A stretch of 64,000 nucleotides of DNA from an uncultured Bacilli bacterium (GTDB taxonomy: Bacteria; Bacillota_I; Bacilli_A; RF39; UBA660): contig CAKPJN010000007.1 of assembly GCA_934162665.1 (NCBI GenBank), positions 1 to 64,000 on the forward strand, in the 5' to 3' direction. Below are positions 59,917 to 64,000 of the stretch, piece after piece. Made by a program: the position numbers and the translations under genes. The notes under the pieces were generated by a model, which saw nothing but the letters and a program-made list of their open reading frames with translations, was not told the origin of the DNA and did no database searches. Every line of letters begins with the position of its first letter. Positions within the stretch are counted from its first letter, which is position 1.

Positions 59917-61464
59917 CTAAATTAAAACTAATATAATGAATATAATAGCTAAAACAACTACTAATTCAAGTAATAATTTCCAAATAGATTTTACCCAATC
60001 TTTATAAGGAATATCTAAATAAGATAATACTCCCATTAATATCATACTAGTTGGAGCAATTAACATAGTTGCACCATATAGTGATTGGAACATAACTCCA
60101 ATAACAGAATAAACTGTTGAATCAGTAACAACACTAGCTAAATAAGGTAGAGAACTGTTAAATGCATAAGCAGGATCTACATTAAAGAAACTAGCTAAGA
60201 TTGCTACAAGACTTGAAGTTAATACATTAAATCCTTTAGTAATTCCTAATATAGCTTTATAAATAACTAATTGGAATGGATGATATGTAACAATAACTAA
60301 ACAAGTATATAGTAATAATACTATAATAGCTGGTTTTATTGCTTTCTTTGCACCATCTTTGATTCCATCAATCATATCATCAAAACTAACTTTATAAATT
60401 AGTGATAATAATAACATTGCAATCATTAATACAACTGACATTTCAGCTACTGTCCAGTTACCAAAATCTTTTACAGTTCCAAGTATTTTTCCAAATAACT
60501 CAAAACCAAATAATTTAAATTCAGTAACAGAAGCAGTTACATCAGTAAATACAGTATTATTAAATGCACCAGTCCAAGATATAAATGCAAGAACTAATAC
60601 TACAAATATCATTCCTAAAATTATAGTTAAAGGAACTATACTATGTTTCTTGCCCTTTACTTCATTAGGAACAAATTCATCTAATTCATCCTTAACAGCA
60701 ACAACAATTTTTTCTTCTGACTTTGCTGCAGCTTTAACAGAAGATTTAGCAGCTGTTTTTGTTGTCTTAGTAGTCTTTGTTGTTTTACTAGTTTTAGTTT
60801 TAGAAGTTTTTTCTTCTTTAGCAACTTCAACTTTCTTTGTTGATTTTTTCTTACTATCTAATTTTTTAATATATAATAGTGTATTAAAAATAAGTAAGAT
60901 TAAACCTATTACTAAAATAACTATCTTAGTAATAATTTCTGAATCAATCTTTAATGATAAAACTCCCATAATAAGACTAGTATTTCCATAACCATAAGTT
61001 GAACCAGCCATACCAATCATAGTTGAACCAACAACTGTAAGTGCAGCAACCATCTTATCATATCCCATAAGTAAAATTAAAGAAATTACCATAGGGAAAA
61101 ATACTATTAGGCCTACTTGTAATCCACATACAGATGTTAATACAGCGAATAATACCATAATAACTGAAATTACTATTTTTTCTTTACCTTTAAAACATTT
61201 AACCATCTTATCAAGTAAGCTACGATAAGCTCCTATTTTATTTAAAACACCATAGAAAGCACCAACTACTAATACAAATATAGCTAAATATCCAAAGTAA
61301 GATAAAACAGTTGATGGATAACTAAATAAATCAAATAGTCCCATTTGAATGCGTCCTTGATCAACATATCCACCTGAATAATATGCAGCAGGTAATATCC
61401 AAGTTAGTAATAATAATACTAAAATTATTATAAGAACGACTTTTAATGTATTATGTTTTTTCAT
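59917..61464 (-). CDS. DcuC/YfcC-type membrane carrier with Lys/Thr-rich loop
   Basis: 515 aa, about 11 membrane helices in two halves. Between them (about 200-265) lies a cytosolic loop, Lys/Thr/Ser/Ala-rich with repeated 'KTTKT', unlike usual family members. Motifs 'GAFYGVLNKIGAYRSLL' and 'GSTYGYGN' (first half), 'YSVIGVMFQSLYGATMLIAPTSMILMGVLSYL' (second half) point to the DcuC/YfcC superfamily of C4-dicarboxylate or amino-acid carriers. Substrate unknown. Alone on its transcript, with strong terminator. Confidence 0.78.
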   Translation of the reverse strand: MKKHNTLKVVLIIILVLLLLTWILPAAYYSGGYVDQGRIQMGLFDLFSYPSTVLSYFGYLAIFVLVVGAFYGVLNKIGAYRSLLDKMVKCFKGKEKIVISVIMVLFAVLTSVCGLQVGLIVFFPMVISLILLMGYDKMVAALTVVGSTMIGMAGSTYGYGNTSLIMGVLSLKIDSEIITKIVILVIGLILLIFNTLLYIKKLDSKKKSTKKVEVAKEEKTSKTKTSKTTKTTKTTKTAAKSSVKAAAKSEEKIVVAVKDELDEFVPNEVKGKKHSIVPLTIILGMIFVVLVLAFISWTGAFNNTVFTDVTASVTEFKLFGFELFGKILGTVKDFGNWTVAEMSVVLMIAMLLLSLIYKVSFDDMIDGIKDGAKKAIKPAIIVLLLYTCLVIVTYHPFQLVIYKAILGITKGFNVLTSSLVAILASFFNVDPAYAFNSSLPYLASVVTDSTVYSVIGVMFQSLYGATMLIAPTSMILMGVLSYLDIPYKDWVKSIWKLLLELVVVLAIIFIILVLI

Positions 61465-61542
61465 AATTAACCTCCCATTATCATTATACTACATTAACCA
61501 TATTTTACAAGCTTTTGAATATGTTTTTTATGAAATTATTGG

Positions 61543-61568
61543 AAAAAAAAAGAGTAAATAATCACTCT
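61543..61568 (-). terminator. terminator of lysS
   Basis: A 7-bp stem with a G-U pair (61562-61568 with 61551-61557), 4-nt loop, T8-9 on the minus strand, overlapping the lysS stop. Confidence 0.8.
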
Positions 61569-63054
61569 AATTTTCATTATCAGATGTATCTAGTGGCTTC
61601 ATTAAAGGAAACATTACTACATCTTTTATATTACAACTATTAGTAAGAAGCTGAACCATTCTATCAATACCCATTCCCCAACCAGAAATAGGAGGCATAC
61701 CATATTCCATAGCCGAAATATAATCATAATCCATATCCATAGCCTCTAAATCTCCAGCCTCCTTTAATTTTGCCTGATCTAAAAGCTTTTCTTCTTGCTC
61801 TACTGGATTAACAAGTTCTGAATATCCATTAACAATTTCTGCACCATTAACTACTAACTGAAAACGATCTGATATTTCAGGATTTAAATCATTAGTACGA
61901 GCTAAAGGAGATAAACTAACAGGATGTTCTGTTAAATAAATAGGTCCAACCAAAAATGGTCTAGCAACTTTCTTATATAAAACATCTACTAAGTTTCCAA
62001 ATCCTAAATCTTCAATAGGTGTTTCACTCTCTAATTCAATTTTATCTTCTTTAATTTTAGCAAGTAATAACTCTTTAGTATTATACTCATTAATATCAAT
62101 ATTTGCATATTTAACAATCAAATCTCTAAATGATACAATAGGCCATTCACCGCTCATATCAACTTCCCTATCATCTATATTAACTTTAAGAGTACCAAAA
62201 ATATTTTGAATAATTGTTTGTAACATATTTTGAATTAATTTCATATTATCTTTATAATTATAATATGCATGATAACATTCAATCATAGTAAAGTCTTGTA
62301 AATGAGTTTGATCAATTCCTTCATTTCTAAAACATCTACCAACTTCATATACCTTAGGAATACCAGCCACTACTGCTCTTTTCATATAAGTTTCAGGAGC
62401 AATTCGTAAATAAACATCCATATCTAAAGCATTATGATGAGACTTAAATGGTCTTGCAGATGCCCCACTTGCTTTATTATTTAAAATAGGAGTTTCTATT
62501 TCAATATAACCTAAATTATCTAAATAATTTCTTAATTCTTTAATAAATTTAAATCTAATAAGAAATCTATCACGAGTTTCTTGATTCATAATTAAATCAA
62601 CATATCTTTGTCTATAACAAGCTTCTTGATCAGTCAATCCATGAAATTTTTCTGGTAATGGTTTTAAAGCTTTTCCTAAAAATTCAAAATTATCAACTCT
62701 AATTGTTTTTTCACCGGTATGAGTAGTAAATACTTCTCCACTTGCACCAATAAAATCTCCAATATCAAAATTATCTTTAAAGAATTTATAGTTTTCTTCA
62801 CCAACCATATCAATTTTAATAGATAATTGAATTTTTCCCTTTATATCTCTAATAGTAAGAAAACTCATCTTACCCATTTTTCTCATAAATACTATTCTAC
62901 CAGCTACTCTAACATCAGTTGTACCATCTTCTAAGTCTTTAACAGCATCTATTTCATAATTTACATCATATCTATCAGGATATGGATTACATACTTCTCT
63001 AATTTTTTCTACTTTTTCTCTACGAACTAATTCTTGTTCACTAAAATTTCTCAT
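61567..63054 (-). CDS. lysS: lysyl-tRNA synthetase, class II
   Basis: 495 aa. OB-fold anticodon domain (about 50-150), class II motif 2 'YEVGRCFRNEGIDQTHLQDFTMIE' and motif 3 'GWGMGIDRMVQLLTNS'. 10 bp after the RDD gene; dus-RDD-lysS appears to be one operon. In Bacillus, dus is also close to lysS. Confidence 0.98.
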   Translation of the reverse strand: MRNFSEQELVRREKVEKIREVCNPYPDRYDVNYEIDAVKDLEDGTTDVRVAGRIVFMRKMGKMSFLTIRDIKGKIQLSIKIDMVGEENYKFFKDNFDIGDFIGASGEVFTTHTGEKTIRVDNFEFLGKALKPLPEKFHGLTDQEACYRQRYVDLIMNQETRDRFLIRFKFIKELRNYLDNLGYIEIETPILNNKASGASARPFKSHHNALDMDVYLRIAPETYMKRAVVAGIPKVYEVGRCFRNEGIDQTHLQDFTMIECYHAYYNYKDNMKLIQNMLQTIIQNIFGTLKVNIDDREVDMSGEWPIVSFRDLIVKYANIDINEYNTKELLLAKIKEDKIELESETPIEDLGFGNLVDVLYKKVARPFLVGPIYLTEHPVSLSPLARTNDLNPEISDRFQLVVNGAEIVNGYSELVNPVEQEEKLLDQAKLKEAGDLEAMDMDYDYISAMEYGMPPISGWGMGIDRMVQLLTNSCNIKDVVMFPLMKPLDTSDNEN

Positions 63055-63064
63055 ACTAACACTC

Positions 63065-63667
63065 CTAATCTACATTAACTACTCTTGTGTGAGATAATCT
63101 ATCATGAATACCTCTACATTCTCTACCACATAAAATCATAAATATTGAAACAATAATTACCAAATATTGAAATCCCATAAATATTGAAGTTGCATAAAAA
63201 TAAACATCTTTACTTGCGAAAATAGTAAATGCTAAAACAAGCATATCTACTAAAATAAAATTAACAATTAATGAACGTATAATAAGATTATTCATAGTCA
63301 AATCTGATGAATCATTTGTAACAACCCTAATCTTCATTAATTTTTTACCTAAAGTTTGACCATTATTATAAAGCTGATAAACAACAAAATATAAAATTAA
63401 CATAATTACTTCTATAATAGTAGCTATTCCATTAGCTCTTGATATTTCATAACTAATATCTGCACTTTGATTTAAAAATGTTTTTAAATCAATTTTTCCA
63501 GCTATATATTGATCAGCAACTTTATTACTTTCTACTGATAATTTTTCTATAGACGAAGTCTTTACAAATGGAGTAGATAATAAACCAGAAACTATTCCGA
63601 CAATCATCATATCAATAATAAAAGCTATTACTCTCTGAAAACAATATGCACTTTCTTTCTTTTCCAT
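63065..63667 (-). CDS. RDD family membrane protein
   Basis: 200 aa, four membrane segments (about 11-28, 83-100, 120-145, 150-178). 'CFQRVIAFIIDMMIVG' at the start and 'NNGQTLGKKLMKIRVV' in the middle give the RDD signature. Function in the family is unclear; sodium/proton export has been proposed for some. It overlaps dus by no bases (stop adjacent to start) and lies in the dus-lysS operon. Confidence 0.85.
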   Translation of the reverse strand: MEKKESAYCFQRVIAFIIDMMIVGIVSGLLSTPFVKTSSIEKLSVESNKVADQYIAGKIDLKTFLNQSADISYEISRANGIATIIEVIMLILYFVVYQLYNNGQTLGKKLMKIRVVTNDSSDLTMNNLIIRSLIVNFILVDMLVLAFTIFASKDVYFYATSIFMGFQYLVIIVSIFMILCGRECRGIHDRLSHTRVVNVD

Positions 63668-64000
63668 TTAATTTTCCTCCCTAAATTTCTCTAATATCAT
63701 GATTATATCATGAATATTATTAGTTTGATATACTTTATTTTTAATTTCACTTGCCCCTTTAACTGATTTTAAGTACCAACCTATATGATTTCTTATTTCA
63801 AGCGAAGCTAACTTCTCATCTTTAATATCTCTTAAATATTCTAAATGTTTTAAGCACATATCAATTTTAAGAGTAAGAGAAATATCATTATTATAAAAAC
63901 CTTTCTCTAAATAATCAATAGTATTTTTTATTAACCAAGGATTTCCCAAAACACCTCTACCAATCATTACCGCATCACACCCAGTTTCATCAAGCATTCT
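63668..64000 (-). CDS. tRNA-dihydrouridine synthase (partial, C-terminal part)
   Basis: At least 109 aa; the gene continues past the window end. 'CDAVMIGRGVLGNPWLIKNT' is the flavin phosphate-binding loop of Dus enzymes, and the helical tail 'EIRNHIGWYLKSVKGASEIKNKV' is the tRNA-binding domain. DusB-type by the RDD/lysS context. The apparent ATG at 63997 is internal. Confidence 0.9.
   Translation of the reverse strand, partial: RMLDETGCDAVMIGRGVLGNPWLIKNTIDYLEKGFYNNDISLTLKIDMCLKHLEYLRDIKDEKLASLEIRNHIGWYLKSVKGASEIKNKVYQTNNIHDIIMILEKFREEN

Noticed and set aside
1..64000. CRISPR arrays, rRNA genes, intact insertion sequences
   Set aside because: No regularly spaced repeats, no rRNA core sequence, and no transposase reading frame with terminal repeats were seen.
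1..64000. Mycoplasma-type genetic code (UGA as Trp)
   Set aside because: All large proteins read through without UGA, and UGA ends the small ribbon-helix-helix gene at a natural place.

Overview
The window is very AT-rich and comes from a low-GC Firmicutes-type bacterium, probably a host-associated member of the Mycoplasmatota/Bacilli border (RF39- or Erysipelotrichia-like). It still has a cell wall: murD, a FemAB-type peptidoglycan-bridge enzyme, a sortase with a sortable surface protein, and lipoproteins. UGA is read as stop, so it is not a Mycoplasma/Spiroplasma-code organism. RpoB nevertheless carries Asn at the position of E. coli His526, as described for mollicutes. Most genes are on the minus strand. 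The exact taxon is inference.

Layout. 0.1-11.7 kb: SPFH/NfeD pair, Ig-like surface protein, fhs, a thioester-domain surface protein with its overlapping sortase gene, a CtpA protease, tRNA-Asn, a lipoprotein, and the c-di-AMP cyclase operon cdaA-cdaR. 11.7-18.6 kb: tRNA-Thr, then small cytosolic or membrane genes that include CotF-like and ferritin-like helical proteins, DUF1292, DUF5661, DUF2935 and an FAD/Rieske oxidoreductase. 18.6-28.6 kb: an accessory region next to the tmRNA gene. It holds a TetR-controlled ABC exporter, a ribbon-helix-helix gene, a hairpin-rich element bounded by 15-bp inverted repeats, a truncated serine recombinase abutting the 3' end of a tyrosine integrase, decayed gene fragments, a KilA-N gene, and a MobV-type relaxase. 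Two related intergenic units that look like small RNA genes bracket the exporter/recombinase part. 28.6-37.4 kb: ssrA, smpB, CapA-like protein, rnr, secG, eno, murD, femX-like.

37.4-64 kb is a conserved housekeeping block in Bacillus-like order: dus-RDD-lysS, a DcuC/YfcC-type carrier, clpC, cysS-mrnC-rlmB-sigH, secE-nusG, rplK-rplA, rplJ-rplL, rsmC-rpoB-rpoC, rpsL-rpsG-fusA-tuf. Promoters are legible before secE, rplK, rplJ, rsmC and rpsL. Three of these (secE-nusG, rsmC-rpoBC, rpsL) are followed at once by a hairpin plus U-run, which suggests attenuation. rplJ has a recognisable L10 leader, and rplK and rplA share a hairpin motif likely bound by L1.

The most interesting items are the paired small-RNA-like units, the recombinase collision scar, the hairpin element at 23.3-23.5 kb, the thioester protein/sortase pair with an apparently missing sortase Arg, the tail-anchored pseudokinase-like protein beside secE, and the attenuator-like leaders. 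All calls come from reading the sequence; no database search was done.
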